From positions 1-64,000 of the forward strand of contig CAMCYS010000004.1 of the NCBI GenBank assembly GCA_945885625.1: a stretch of DNA of 64,000 bases. The letters run 5' to 3'. Position 1 is the stretch's first letter. Each line of letters starts with the position of its first letter. Made by a program: the position numbers and the translations under genes. Below the pieces are notes generated by a model. The model was given only the letters and a program-made list of their open reading frames with translations. It had not been told where the DNA came from and ran no database searches. Source of the stretch: Bifidobacterium breve. Lineage in GTDB: Bacteria > Actinomycetota > Actinomycetes > Nanopelagicales > Nanopelagicaceae. Below, in pieces: positions 52,892 to 61,691 of this stretch.

Positions 52892-53814
52892 TCAACCAAG
52901 GAGCGACCGGTGAGGCGAAGGAATACATCTTCCAGAGAACTGCGTCGTACTAGTGAAGTATTTGGATGAATTCCTTTTGCCGTAATCTGTTCGAGGAGCT
53001 GTTCACCATCTGTGGCATATAGCAATATCCGATCAGGAAGAACTTCGATGCGATCGGCAAGCGGCCGAAGCACATCAACCATTTCTTGATTGCGATCAGA
53101 GCCAAAGCGAACTTCAAGTACTTCTTTGGTTGAGTAATCTTTAATTAGCTGGGCCGGACTATCTTCAGCCATGATCTTGCCTTTATCCATCACGATTAAA
53201 CGATCACAAAGTTGTTCGGCTTCATCCATGTAGTGAGTTGTAATAAGTAAAGTCACGCCTTGTTCTTTCAGGCGGAATAAACGATCCCAGAGAATGTGGC
53301 GCGCTTGGGGGTCTAATCCGGTAGTTGGTTCATCGAGCATCAAAATGTCAGGCTCGCTAACCAGAGATCTAGCGATAGTCAGACGTCTTTTCATGCCACC
53401 GCTTAGCGCCTCGACTTTTGTGTCTTTCTTCTCTTCGAGTTGTGCGAATTCAAGAAGCTCAGGAATCTTTCTATTAATAAAACTAGATGATAGACCGAAA
53501 TAGCGACCATAGATGAAAATGTTTTCGGAAACCGTTAATTCGTTATCTAAGTTATCTTGTTGTGGAACTACACCTAAGTGTGCACGAATCTGTGGTCCAT
53601 GTACTTCAGGGTCTTTTCCAAGAATTGTTAACGTGCCAGAGGTTCGCACCGAAGTGGCACCAATAATTCGCATGGTTGTTGATTTTCCAGCCCCATTAGG
53701 CCCCAAGAAACCGAATGACTCTCCTTTGGCGACATCAAAATCAATGCCATCGACGGCAATAAAGTCACCATAGGTTTTAGTTAGCCCGCGAGCGACAATT
53801 AATTTTTCCGACAC
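52888..53814 (-). CDS. ABC-2 type exporter ATP-binding protein, NodI/DrrA-like
   Basis: This 308-residue ATPase has Walker A GPNGAGKST, signature LSGGMKRR, Walker B LMLDEPTTGLDPQ and H-loop LITTHYMDEAEQLCDR. The C-terminal 80 residues (EVRFGSDRNQEMVDVLRPL; SLEDVFLRLTGRSL) match the DrrA/CcmA/NodI extension. Its GTG start has TAGAAT 5 nt upstream, giving a leaderless transcript divergent from cysD. Confidence 0.92.
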   Translation of the reverse strand: MSEKLIVARGLTKTYGDFIAVDGIDFDVAKGESFGFLGPNGAGKSTTMRIIGATSVRTSGTLTILGKDPEVHGPQIRAHLGVVPQQDNLDNELTVSENIFIYGRYFGLSSSFINRKIPELLEFAQLEEKKDTKVEALSGGMKRRLTIARSLVSEPDILMLDEPTTGLDPQARHILWDRLFRLKEQGVTLLITTHYMDEAEQLCDRLIVMDKGKIMAEDSPAQLIKDYSTKEVLEVRFGSDRNQEMVDVLRPLADRIEVLPDRILLYATDGEQLLEQITAKGIHPNTSLVRRSSLEDVFLRLTGRSLVE

Positions 53815-53819
53815 ATCTA

Positions 53820-53825
53820 ATTCTA
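53820..53825 (-). promoter_or_regulatory. -10 element for the ABC-2 exporter operon
   Basis: On the minus strand TAGAAT lies 5 nt before GTG 53814. It is divergent from an identical box for cysD. Confidence 0.45.
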
Positions 53826-53887
53826 TTGAATATCCTGAGAATTTAGTAATTCGAGGTGGTGATACCTGAAATTTAGTTGTAATTGCC

Positions 53888-53893
53888 TAGAAT
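53888..53893 (+). promoter_or_regulatory. -10 element for leaderless cysD operon
   Basis: TAGAAT lies 6 nt before GTG 53900, the first gene of the sulfation operon. Confidence 0.5.
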
Positions 53894-53899
53894 AACGGG

Positions 53900-54805
53900 G
53901 TGAATAGCTCATCTGAAATTTTAAAAGCTCTAGAAAATGAGTCTATCGAGATTCTTCGCGAGACGGCAGCCGCATTTAGAAAACCAGTATTGCTATATTC
54001 GATTGGAAAAGATTCAGCCGTTTTGCTTCATCTGGCTGCGAAGGCTTTTTATCCAGCTCCTATTCCATTTCCAGTAATGCACATAGATACCACTTGGAAA
54101 TTCAAAGAGATGATTTCTTTCCGTGAGGAAATGGTGTTGAAGTACGGTCTTAATTTAATTACTCATACCAATAAAGCTGGAGTCGAAGAAAATATTACCC
54201 CCTTCACCACGGGCATTTCTGAGTACACCCGAGTTATGAAGACTGTGGCACTAAGACAAGCGCTAGATATGAACAATTTTGATGCGGCAATTGGTGGTTC
54301 GCGAAGAGATGAAGAGCGCAGTCGCGCCAAAGAACGCATTTTTAGTGTTCGCGAGTCTGGGCATCGCTGGGATCCAAGGCAGCAGAGGCCCGAACTTTGG
54401 CGAACCTACAACCCTCGCATAACTCCAGAGCAGTCAATGCGTGTTTTCCCATTATCAGATTGGACTGAGTTAGATATCTGGAACTACATCTTGTTAAATG
54501 ATGTGCCAGTCAATCCGCTGTATTTTGCTAAGGAGCGCCCGGTTGTTTTTCGTGGCGAGCAAATGATCATGGTCGACGATGAACGCTTCCCTTTGATTAA
54601 TGGCGAGACTCCAGTCATGCGCAAAATTAGATTTAGGACTCTTGGTTGCTACCCACTTACGGCAGCTGTTGAATCTGAAGCCACAACTATTGCCGAAATT
54701 GTTGAAGAAGTCATGAATGTTAAATTAAGTGAGCGTGCCACTCGACTAATTGATGGCGAAAAAGAAGATTCCATGGAAAAGAAGAAGACCGAAGGGTACT
54801 TCTAA
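53900..54805 (+). CDS. cysD: Sulfate adenylyltransferase subunit 2
   Basis: This 301-residue PP-loop enzyme forms APS from ATP and sulfate, driven by GTP hydrolysis in CysN. The PP-loop reads [33 protein letters not shown] and [18 protein letters not shown] are highly conserved in CysD. KKKTEGYF at the C terminus is the usual ending. It starts the four-gene operon and overlaps cysNC by one base (TAATG). Confidence 0.95.
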   Translation: MNSSSEILKALENESIEILRETAAAFRKPVLLYSIGKDSAVLLHLAAKAFYPAPIPFPVMHIDTTWKFKEMISFREEMVLKYGLNLITHTNKAGVEENITPFTTGISEYTRVMKTVALRQALDMNNFDAAIGGSRRDEERSRAKERIFSVRESGHRWDPRQQRPELWRTYNPRITPEQSMRVFPLSDWTELDIWNYILLNDVPVNPLYFAKERPVVFRGEQMIMVDDERFPLINGETPVMRKIRFRTLGCYPLTAAVESEATTIAEIVEEVMNVKLSERATRLIDGEKEDSMEKKKTEGYF

Positions 54806-56628
54806 TGAGTAAACCAATAATTCGCCTGGTCACCTGCGGAAGTGTTGATGATGGAAAAAGCACGCTCATAGGTCGTCTACTAGTTGAAACTGACAGCGTC
54901 CCGCACGACACGGTTGCATCTGCCAGAAGCGTACGCAGAAGTGGATCCACAATAGTTGCTGGTGATATTGACTTTAGTCTTTTAACCGACGGGCTTGAGG
55001 CCGAGCGCGAGCAAGGGATCACAATTGATGTGGCTTATAGGTCTATGTCACTTCTAAATGGCCGCCGATTGATCATCGCTGATGCGCCTGGCCATGAGCA
55101 GTACACACGAAATATGGCGGTAGCAGCATCTCGCGCAGACGTTGCGCTGGTTTTGGTCGATGCAGCACGTGGAATTCGTACCCAAACTCTGCGCCACTTA
55201 ACGATCTGCTCCTTGATGGGAGTAAGTAGAGTCGCAGTTGTTGTAAATAAATTGGATGCTGTTGGCTATCAGGAATCCATCTACCAAGCGATCGTCGATG
55301 AACTTGCGATAGTGGCTGCGCGGCTAGAGATAACTGATTATCAAGCAATTCCAGTTAGTGCATTAGTTGGCGATAATGTAATTGTTCGAAGTAATTCAAT
55401 GCCTTGGTATAGCGGCCCAACTCTCTTGGAATATATCCAAACTTGGGATAAAGCAGATGGGATAATGGATTCACCACATATGGGAATCCAATTAATTTCC
55501 CGTGCTGAAAATTTCCGTGGGTTATCCGGAACTGTTCTAAATGGCACCTTTGCTATCGGCGATGAAATTGTTATTCTGCCAAGTAAGCGCAAAGCTAAAA
55601 TCTCCGAAATCATTACCTACGACGGCAAACTCGAGTCAATTGGCGATGGCGATGCGGCAACTTTAGTTCTAGAGCCAGATGTTGATGCGAGCCGCGGTGA
55701 TTCAATTCAGCTAGCTAATAACTTCACTAATCCAGCAGATCGGTTCCGGGCAAATCTAGTTTGGCTCGGCGATAAAGAGTTAGTCCATAGTCGTTCCTAT
55801 TACCTAATCTCTGGTTCAACTCAAGTTCCGGCGGTGGTTACCTCGGTTAGATATAAGTTAAATGTAAATACCGGCGATCACGAGGCCTCTGAAAATTTGG
55901 CCATGAACGAGATCGGAATTGTAGATATTGCAACCGATTCGCCTATCGCCCTAAATACCTATAAAAAAGAGCGTAACACCGGCAGTTTTATCTTGGTTGA
56001 TCGAGTCACCCTAAATACCGTCGCCGCCGGAATGGTTTCACACACCCTGCGTCGATCAGAGAATGTATCTGAACAACACTATGAGGTTGATTCGCTAGCA
56101 AGAGCTGCGCAGAAAAATCAGAGCAGCAAGGTAATTTGGTTAACTGGTCTATCTGGTTCAGGCAAATCAACTATTGCCAATGAACTTGAGAAACAATTAT
56201 TTGCAGCGGGCTTGCATAGCTATGTTTTAGATGGCGATAATTTAAGACTCGGACTAAATAAAGATCTGGGTTTCACGCAAGCAGATCGAGCCGAGAATGT
56301 TCGTCGTGTAGGACATGTTGCACAACTCATGAGTGATGCGGGGCTGATTGTTATTGTGGCGTTGGTCAGCCCATTTAGCGCTGATCGAGATTCGGTTCGT
56401 GAACTATTTGAGGTCGGCAAATTTATGGAAGTATGGGTTAAAACCCCAACTCAAATTTGTATTGATCGCGATCCTAAAGGCCTATATAAAAAAGCGGCAA
56501 CTGGTTCTATTCCAAATATGACTGGAATTGGACAGGATTATGAAGAGCCAACACATGCCGAGTTGATCCTTGATGGTACAGAGCCAGTAATTGAAAATGT
56601 AAAGATTTTGTTAGCGGCGATTTTATGA
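54805..56628 (+). CDS. cysNC: Bifunctional sulfate adenylyltransferase subunit 1 / APS kinase
   Basis: This 607-residue fusion makes PAPS together with CysD. Residues 1-430 are the EF-Tu-like GTPase (GSVDDGKST, DAPGHEQYTRNM, NKLDAV) with two beta-barrel domains. Residues 435-607 are APS kinase: P-loop GLSGSGKS, LDGDNLRLGLNKDLGF, and FMEVWVKTPTQICIDRDPKGLYKKA. All catalytic motifs look intact. It overlaps the TSUP permease gene by 4 bp. Confidence 0.95.
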   Translation: MSKPIIRLVTCGSVDDGKSTLIGRLLVETDSVPHDTVASARSVRRSGSTIVAGDIDFSLLTDGLEAEREQGITIDVAYRSMSLLNGRRLIIADAPGHEQYTRNMAVAASRADVALVLVDAARGIRTQTLRHLTICSLMGVSRVAVVVNKLDAVGYQESIYQAIVDELAIVAARLEITDYQAIPVSALVGDNVIVRSNSMPWYSGPTLLEYIQTWDKADGIMDSPHMGIQLISRAENFRGLSGTVLNGTFAIGDEIVILPSKRKAKISEIITYDGKLESIGDGDAATLVLEPDVDASRGDSIQLANNFTNPADRFRANLVWLGDKELVHSRSYYLISGSTQVPAVVTSVRYKLNVNTGDHEASENLAMNEIGIVDIATDSPIALNTYKKERNTGSFILVDRVTLNTVAAGMVSHTLRRSENVSEQHYEVDSLARAAQKNQSSKVIWLTGLSGSGKSTIANELEKQLFAAGLHSYVLDGDNLRLGLNKDLGFTQADRAENVRRVGHVAQLMSDAGLIVIVALVSPFSADRDSVRELFEVGKFMEVWVKTPTQICIDRDPKGLYKKAATGSIPNMTGIGQDYEEPTHAELILDGTEPVIENVKILLAAIL

Positions 56629-57377
56629 ATTGGATCTTCTTTGCGCTAGCAGGATCGATCGCGCAACTAGTAGATGGCTCGCTAGGAATGGGTTTTGGCC
56701 TAACTAGCTCAACCTTGCTACTTACGCTAGGTGCATCAGCTGCCGTCGCTTCCGCCGCCGTACATGCGGCAGAAATTGGCACAACTTTAGCTTCAGGAGC
56801 ATCACATTGGCATCGAGAAAATATAGATAGAGAGATCTTAAAAAAGATTGCAATACCAGGCGGCATCGGCGCAATTCTGGGCGCAACTTTTCTCTCAAAT
56901 ATAGATTTATCTGGCGGCAAGATATTCATTTCGACTCTATTACTATTGCTTGGCCTGGTACTTCTCTACCGCAATATTTTTGTGCCTACGACCACAAATA
57001 TCACCGAGATTACAAACCCCAAATACCTCACATTTTTAGGCGCTACAGGAGGTTTTGTAGATGCAGCGGGTGGCGGTGGCTGGGGCCCAATAGTTACGCC
57101 AACACTATTGGCAACCACGCAGACTGAACCAAGAAAAGTCATCGGCACCGTTTCGGCCGCCGAATTTGTGGTAGCCGTATGTGCAAGTCTTGGTTTCTTA
57201 CTGAATATAAATCGGTTAGATATTGATTGGTCTGCGGTTGGCGGCCTTGCCTTGGGCGGAATTTTGATGGCGCCCATTGCTGCAAAGTTAGTTAGCTGGA
57301 TGCCTCGTCGGCAACTAGGAATAATAGTAGCTGTCGCAATTATTCTGCTAAACGCAGTAAGACTCTTAGGTTTCTAA
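56625..57377 (+). CDS. TSUP (TauE/SafE) family permease, probable sulfate/sulfur-anion transporter
   Basis: This 250-residue protein has about seven to eight helices. The two TSUP half-repeats are visible as SIAQLVDGSLGMGFGLTSST and GATGGFVDAAGGGGWGPIVTPT. Members move sulfite, sulfate, thiosulfate or sulfoacetate-type anions. Coupled between cysNC and a sulfotransferase (overlaps of 4 and 1 bp), it most likely supplies sulfate to this pathway. Confidence 0.87.
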   Translation: MNWIFFALAGSIAQLVDGSLGMGFGLTSSTLLLTLGASAAVASAAVHAAEIGTTLASGASHWHRENIDREILKKIAIPGGIGAILGATFLSNIDLSGGKIFISTLLLLLGLVLLYRNIFVPTTTNITEITNPKYLTFLGATGGFVDAAGGGGWGPIVTPTLLATTQTEPRKVIGTVSAAEFVVAVCASLGFLLNINRLDIDWSAVGGLALGGILMAPIAAKLVSWMPRRQLGIIVAVAIILLNAVRLLGF

Positions 57378-58471
57378 TGCCTAAAAAAGTATTTATTCAT
57401 GTTGGTTTTCATAAGACCGGTACTACCGCGATACAAGAGTCGTTGTTTGCTAATTCTAAAACTCTCAAAGACTTAGGAACAACTTATGCAAGAACCGGTA
57501 AGAAGGCTGCCCACAGAGCCGCTTGGGCCTTATCAGATAAAACTTGGGGCTGGAAAGATCGCGGCGGAGTAAAAACTCCAATATCTGAATGGCAAAAGTT
57601 ACTTCGGAAAATTAAGTTACGAAAATCTCAAGTAATAGTTAGTAGTGAGTTCTTCAGCGAGCTCTCTGATGAACACCTTTCCAAGTTAGCCTTAGATTTA
57701 AAAGGCATGGATGTTCAGATAATTTTCACAATTCGTCCTTTTAGTAAGATGCTTTCATCTTCATATCAACAGTATTTGAAGTATGGTTTAAAGGCTAGTT
57801 ATGAAGAATGGCTTAGAGATATCTTTGCTGTGCCAAATAAATCAAAGTTAAGCCCATCTTTTTGGAAGCGACATAACCATGCCAAGGTAATCGCTAGATG
57901 GCAAAGAACATTCGGCAGCCAAAATATTCATTTGATAGTCGTTGATGAGAATGAGCCTGACCACCTCTATCGCTCATTTGAGGAAGTATTGAAACTTCCC
58001 CAGCAGACGCTAAATGCGGTCAATTCAGTCGGCTCAAACCGTTCACTAAGTCACGCCGAAATCTCCCTTCTATTGGCGATAAATAGGGCTTTTCCAGCTA
58101 GTCGCAGTTGGCCAGATTACGAGCTCTTTATTAGAAATGGCGCATTCCGCTATATAACAGATGAAATAAAGTTATCGGAGCTGGATGAGAGATTACTTAC
58201 GCCGCAATGGGCGCTGGATATCTCAAAAGAATTTTCTAAGAAGAATGTAGAGAAAATCGAATCATTAAATGTAAATATTTATGGCAACTTGCAGAAGTTA
58301 TTAACTACAGACGTGGCCGTTGGTGAAAATAGCGAGATTTCGGAAATTTCATTAGATGTTGCAGCAAGTGCGTTGCTTGGTTTCCAAAAGAAAGCAGTGC
58401 TGCGAAAATATTCAAATAAAGAGATTAGCCGCGAAGCTTTTCGCCGACTTAAAAAGATTTTTAAGAAATAA
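57377..58471 (+). CDS. Sulfotransferase-like protein in the PAPS operon
   Basis: This 364-residue protein has the PAPS-binding loop pattern HVGFHKTGTTAIQ at residues 7-19 and FTIRPFSKMLSSSYQQYLK near residue 120. It is a close paralogue of the protein at 35202-36317 along its whole length. It is the last gene of the cysD-cysNC-TSUP operon, so it probably uses the PAPS made there. The C terminus is strongly basic, which could hold it at the membrane. The acceptor is unknown; an envelope glycan or lipid is plausible. Confidence 0.84.
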   Translation: MPKKVFIHVGFHKTGTTAIQESLFANSKTLKDLGTTYARTGKKAAHRAAWALSDKTWGWKDRGGVKTPISEWQKLLRKIKLRKSQVIVSSEFFSELSDEHLSKLALDLKGMDVQIIFTIRPFSKMLSSSYQQYLKYGLKASYEEWLRDIFAVPNKSKLSPSFWKRHNHAKVIARWQRTFGSQNIHLIVVDENEPDHLYRSFEEVLKLPQQTLNAVNSVGSNRSLSHAEISLLLAINRAFPASRSWPDYELFIRNGAFRYITDEIKLSELDERLLTPQWALDISKEFSKKNVEKIESLNVNIYGNLQKLLTTDVAVGENSEISEISLDVAASALLGFQKKAVLRKYSNKEISREAFRRLKKIFKK

Positions 58472-58477
58472 TCTAAA

Positions 58478-59173
58478 TTACTTAAGCCCTTTATTCGCAC
58501 GATCTAAATCATCTTGGAAATCAACCTCAACTGCAAAGAGATCAGAAATATCGATTGGCTCCATTTGCAGTCCATTTTTCTCGATTGCTAACTCAAGCCC
58601 CCGCTCGAAATAATCTTGCTCACCACAAGCGTCTAACTGGGTGATTACATCTGCTTTCTCACGACTTGAAATAAAGTTAATGCCGACGGCTTCGCCAAGT
58701 GCACCTTTGACCGTTTTAGAGAGCTCCTTGATATATCCCTGGGTATCTACCGTGTACTTAACTTCTTCATCAGCAGTAGCAGATGTGTTAACGCAAACAA
58801 ATGATTTATCCGCAGATATACGATCAGCAACGCGCTGAAGAACTTTGTGATCAAAAACTACATCACCATTTAGCCAAAGAACACCACTTTCTTGGCTGGC
58901 ACGTAGCGCACGCAAAAGGCTCTTAGATGTGTTGGTTTGATCGTAGACCTCGTTATAAACAAAAGAAGCAGTTGGGTGAGCCTCCATAATCATTTCAAGC
59001 TTGAAGCCAACCACAACTGTTATGCGGGCTTTGTCACCAAATACAGTGCGTACATTCTCCATCTGCTGCTGCATGATCGAGCGACCATCAGAAAGTTGCG
59101 TCAATGGCTTAGGCCATGGCTTGCCCAAACGAGTGCCCATGCCAGCGGCCAGGATTACAACTTGAATCGCCAT
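58478..59173 (-). CDS. Nucleotidyltransferase (sugar/alcohol-phosphate cytidylyl- or nucleotidyltransferase)
   Basis: This 231-residue GT-A-fold NTP transferase has the nucleotide loop LAAGMGTRLGKPWPKPL and metal Asp in WLNGDVVFD, and a second Asp late (VEVDFQDDLDRA). The layout (NTP loop, YNEVYDQTNTSKSLLRAL, then GDVVF) resembles phosphocholine and inositol-phosphate cytidylyltransferases. Such an enzyme would make the CDP-alcohol used by the two phosphotransferases across the divergent promoter. The Shine-Dalgarno AGAGG precedes the ATG. Confidence 0.85.
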   Translation of the reverse strand: MAIQVVILAAGMGTRLGKPWPKPLTQLSDGRSIMQQQMENVRTVFGDKARITVVVGFKLEMIMEAHPTASFVYNEVYDQTNTSKSLLRALRASQESGVLWLNGDVVFDHKVLQRVADRISADKSFVCVNTSATADEEVKYTVDTQGYIKELSKTVKGALGEAVGINFISSREKADVITQLDACGEQDYFERGLELAIEKNGLQMEPIDISDLFAVEVDFQDDLDRANKGLK

Positions 59174-59225
59174 TTTTACCTCTTCTGATAAAGCGAGAAA
59201 GTCTAAATTTCATCTCTCAACACGA

Positions 59226-59231
59226 TAGATT
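59226..59231 (+). promoter_or_regulatory. -10 element deciding the start of the first CDP-alcohol phosphotransferase
   Basis: TAGATT lies 7 nt before GTG 59239. This favours GTG 59239 over the track's ATG 59116, which lies inside the divergent nucleotidyltransferase gene. Confidence 0.5.
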
Positions 59232-59238
59232 ACAGGTT

Positions 59239-60864
59239 GTGAGCGTAAATCTTCGGACTCTTCTCGTTAATAAGAGCACAAAGATCTCGGAAATCGTTGA
59301 AATCTTTAGCGAAAGTAAGACCGACCTCTTATTAGTCGATGAGAGTGCAGTAGTAACAAAACCGCATTTGGAGTTGTTAACTGATTACCCACGTTTAACC
59401 ACAACCGCACTTGTTGCCCCCAAGTTTCTGGGCGATGTTCGAGTTACCGGTGATCGAGTGGCTGGGGCTAGTTCTAAGTTTCATAAATTAGAAGGTGGGA
59501 ATAACACCTTTGTTGGAATTTTGCGGTTATCTCAGAATCAACGGGAAGCAATTATCGCAACACTAACTGAGGTAAAAAATAGTGAAGCATACGGCGAAGC
59601 ACTGGATTTAGTTTTGGTTGCGCTAGTTCGCGCGGCAATTGTGGTATCACCTGCTTCACTGACAGGTGCACTATATATTCGAAGTTCGGATGAAAGTGCC
59701 AGAGCTAAAATTAAAGAAGAAATCAATAGTTTAAACATTGCTCGATTGCGTTTAAAAATGGCAAATCGGGCAAACGATGGTTTTTTCTCCGTATTTGTCT
59801 TACGCAAGTTTTCGAAGTTATTTACCTGGGTGGCCATACGCTTAAAGATGACACCGAACCAAGTAACACTTATTTCTTTTGCGATTGGCTTGCTTTCAGC
59901 ATATGCATTCAGCCGTGGAACTTTTTGGCCAATATTCGCGGGTGCCCTTTTATTACAGCTCAGCATCATTGTTGACTGTGTCGATGGTGAACTAGCTCGT
60001 TATACCCGTCAATTTTCAGCTCTTGGCGCTTGGCTAGATGCCATTACTGATCGCATTAAGGAATACCTAGTCTTCTTTGCTCTGGCATATGGTGCTGCTA
60101 AAAGCGGCAGGGACCTCTGGATCCCAGCCATGTTTATGATGGTTTTCCAAACCTTTAGACATCTCTCTGATTACAACTTTGCGCGTATTAATAAGGTGCG
60201 CAGCACAAATTTGCCGGTCATTGACTTTAATCAAGCATCTGACGGATTCGTACCTGTAGATAGAGTTAAGAAATCTAGATTTGAATATTGGGCGAAAAAA
60301 GCAATTCAGTTCCCAATCGGCGAACGTTGGTTAGTGATCAGCGCGTCCTCAATAATCGGCGGAGCGGCTTTTACCCTCACAATAATGCCAATTTTGGCCC
60401 TTATTTCGATTCTCTTAGTTTTCCGCTCGCGAATTCGTAAATCTCGGACCTGGCCAAAAATGCGAGTCAACAAGAACTTAATTGACAATCAATTAGATTT
60501 TTTTAAAAATGAAAATTCCACTAATCGTTTTGACTGGCTGGAGCCATCAATCTTGCGGGCTCTTGAAGGTGCCATCTTTATCTGGGCAGTTGCGGCAACA
60601 GACTTAAGTCGACCAGCTGCCTTCTTATTACTATTTGCAATTCTCTTTGGTCATTATGACAATATGTATCGTTCGCTTCAAGGTGAACATAAGCCAAGGT
60701 GGTTAGCGATTGCTGGTGGTTTTATCCTCGGCCGAGTCATACTTCTCGGCATATTTCTGGCCCTCGGTTGGTCAATAATTCCGCTAGTTTGGTATTTCGG
60801 CTCTCTCTTCTTTGTTATTTCATCTATCCAGTGGGTAGCCGGACATAAAGTTCGGAGTAAATAA
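59239..60864 (+). CDS. CDP-alcohol phosphotransferase with degenerate N-terminal domain
   Basis: This 541-residue membrane enzyme has three parts. Residues 1-175 form a soluble alpha/beta domain resembling a nucleotidyltransferase without the GTR loop. Residues 180-420 form the CDP-alcohol phosphotransferase core with the complete motif D246xxDGxxARx8GxxxDxxxD271 (DCVDGELAR...GAWLDAITD). The last 100 residues add a further hydrophobic domain. Enzymes of this type move a phosphoalcohol from CDP-alcohol to a lipid or another alcohol. Fused forms are known in inositol-phosphate synthesis. It abuts the next CDP-alcohol enzyme. Confidence 0.84.
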   Translation: MSVNLRTLLVNKSTKISEIVEIFSESKTDLLLVDESAVVTKPHLELLTDYPRLTTTALVAPKFLGDVRVTGDRVAGASSKFHKLEGGNNTFVGILRLSQNQREAIIATLTEVKNSEAYGEALDLVLVALVRAAIVVSPASLTGALYIRSSDESARAKIKEEINSLNIARLRLKMANRANDGFFSVFVLRKFSKLFTWVAIRLKMTPNQVTLISFAIGLLSAYAFSRGTFWPIFAGALLLQLSIIVDCVDGELARYTRQFSALGAWLDAITDRIKEYLVFFALAYGAAKSGRDLWIPAMFMMVFQTFRHLSDYNFARINKVRSTNLPVIDFNQASDGFVPVDRVKKSRFEYWAKKAIQFPIGERWLVISASSIIGGAAFTLTIMPILALISILLVFRSRIRKSRTWPKMRVNKNLIDNQLDFFKNENSTNRFDWLEPSILRALEGAIFIWAVAATDLSRPAAFLLLFAILFGHYDNMYRSLQGEHKPRWLAIAGGFILGRVILLGIFLALGWSIIPLVWYFGSLFFVISSIQWVAGHKVRSK

Positions 60865-61638
60865 ATGCAAGCTCGTCCGGCACGTCCAACTATTGCTCAA
60901 ATTCGCGAGATATCGCAACCACCTTCAGTAACTGGTCGTTCAAACGCCGAACATTGGATTGCTGATCTCTATCTTCGCAAAGTCTCGCCATATGTAACTC
61001 AAATTCTGCTGCGAACTCCAATTACCGCAAATGGCGTCACTTGGCTGATGATTTTGATCGGTCTTTCAATTGGCCCAGCGCTCTTAATCCAAGGTTGGCT
61101 GGGAATAGCGCTAGCTCTAGTTTTAAGTCACAAACAAATGTTGATTGACTGTTGTGATGGTGAAGTTGCCAGATGGCGGAATACTAAATCTCCGATGGGT
61201 ATCTTTCTAGACAAATTAGGCCACTACGGTGCAGAAAGTTTGATTCCAATTTGTTTTGGCTTGCGATTAGCTGATTGGCCTAATCAGCCAATCACTTCAA
61301 GTATTTATCCATACTTAGGGGCGTTGCTTGCTGTTCTGGTAATTATCAATAAAGCATTAAATGACGTGGTACATGTGGCGCGAGCATTTTCTGGATTGCC
61401 AAAGCTCGAAGATACTAAAGGTGTTAATTTGCCTCGTGGTGGGCTACTTCGAATGGCTCGTAAAGCCTTTAATTTCTTGCCAGCTCATCGAATCTTCCAT
61501 TCAGTTGAATTCACAATGTATGTTGCAATCTTCGGCAGTTTTGCCATTTCACTGCAAATTGCTTTGATTATTGCGCTTTTCGTAACTGCTGGCCACATAT
61601 TGGCTATTACAACCTCTACAAAGCTACGTAATACCTAG
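60865..61638 (+). CDS. CDP-alcohol phosphotransferase family protein with His in place of last motif Asp
   Basis: This 257-residue membrane protein has about six helices. The signature reads DCCDGEVARWRNTKSPMGIF then LDKLGH, so it keeps Asp95, Asp98 and Asp116 but has His120 where the fourth Asp (catalytic base or metal ligand) is expected. I recall the same LGH variant in related actinobacterial proteins, so it is probably a subfamily trait. It starts immediately after the preceding gene. Substrate unknown. Confidence 0.8.
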   Translation: MQARPARPTIAQIREISQPPSVTGRSNAEHWIADLYLRKVSPYVTQILLRTPITANGVTWLMILIGLSIGPALLIQGWLGIALALVLSHKQMLIDCCDGEVARWRNTKSPMGIFLDKLGHYGAESLIPICFGLRLADWPNQPITSSIYPYLGALLAVLVIINKALNDVVHVARAFSGLPKLEDTKGVNLPRGGLLRMARKAFNFLPAHRIFHSVEFTMYVAIFGSFAISLQIALIIALFVTAGHILAITTSTKLRNT

Positions 61639-61691
61639 CCGTATACGATAAATTTGCCCTCTAACTAGGCTGTAGAAGAGGGAAATAAACG

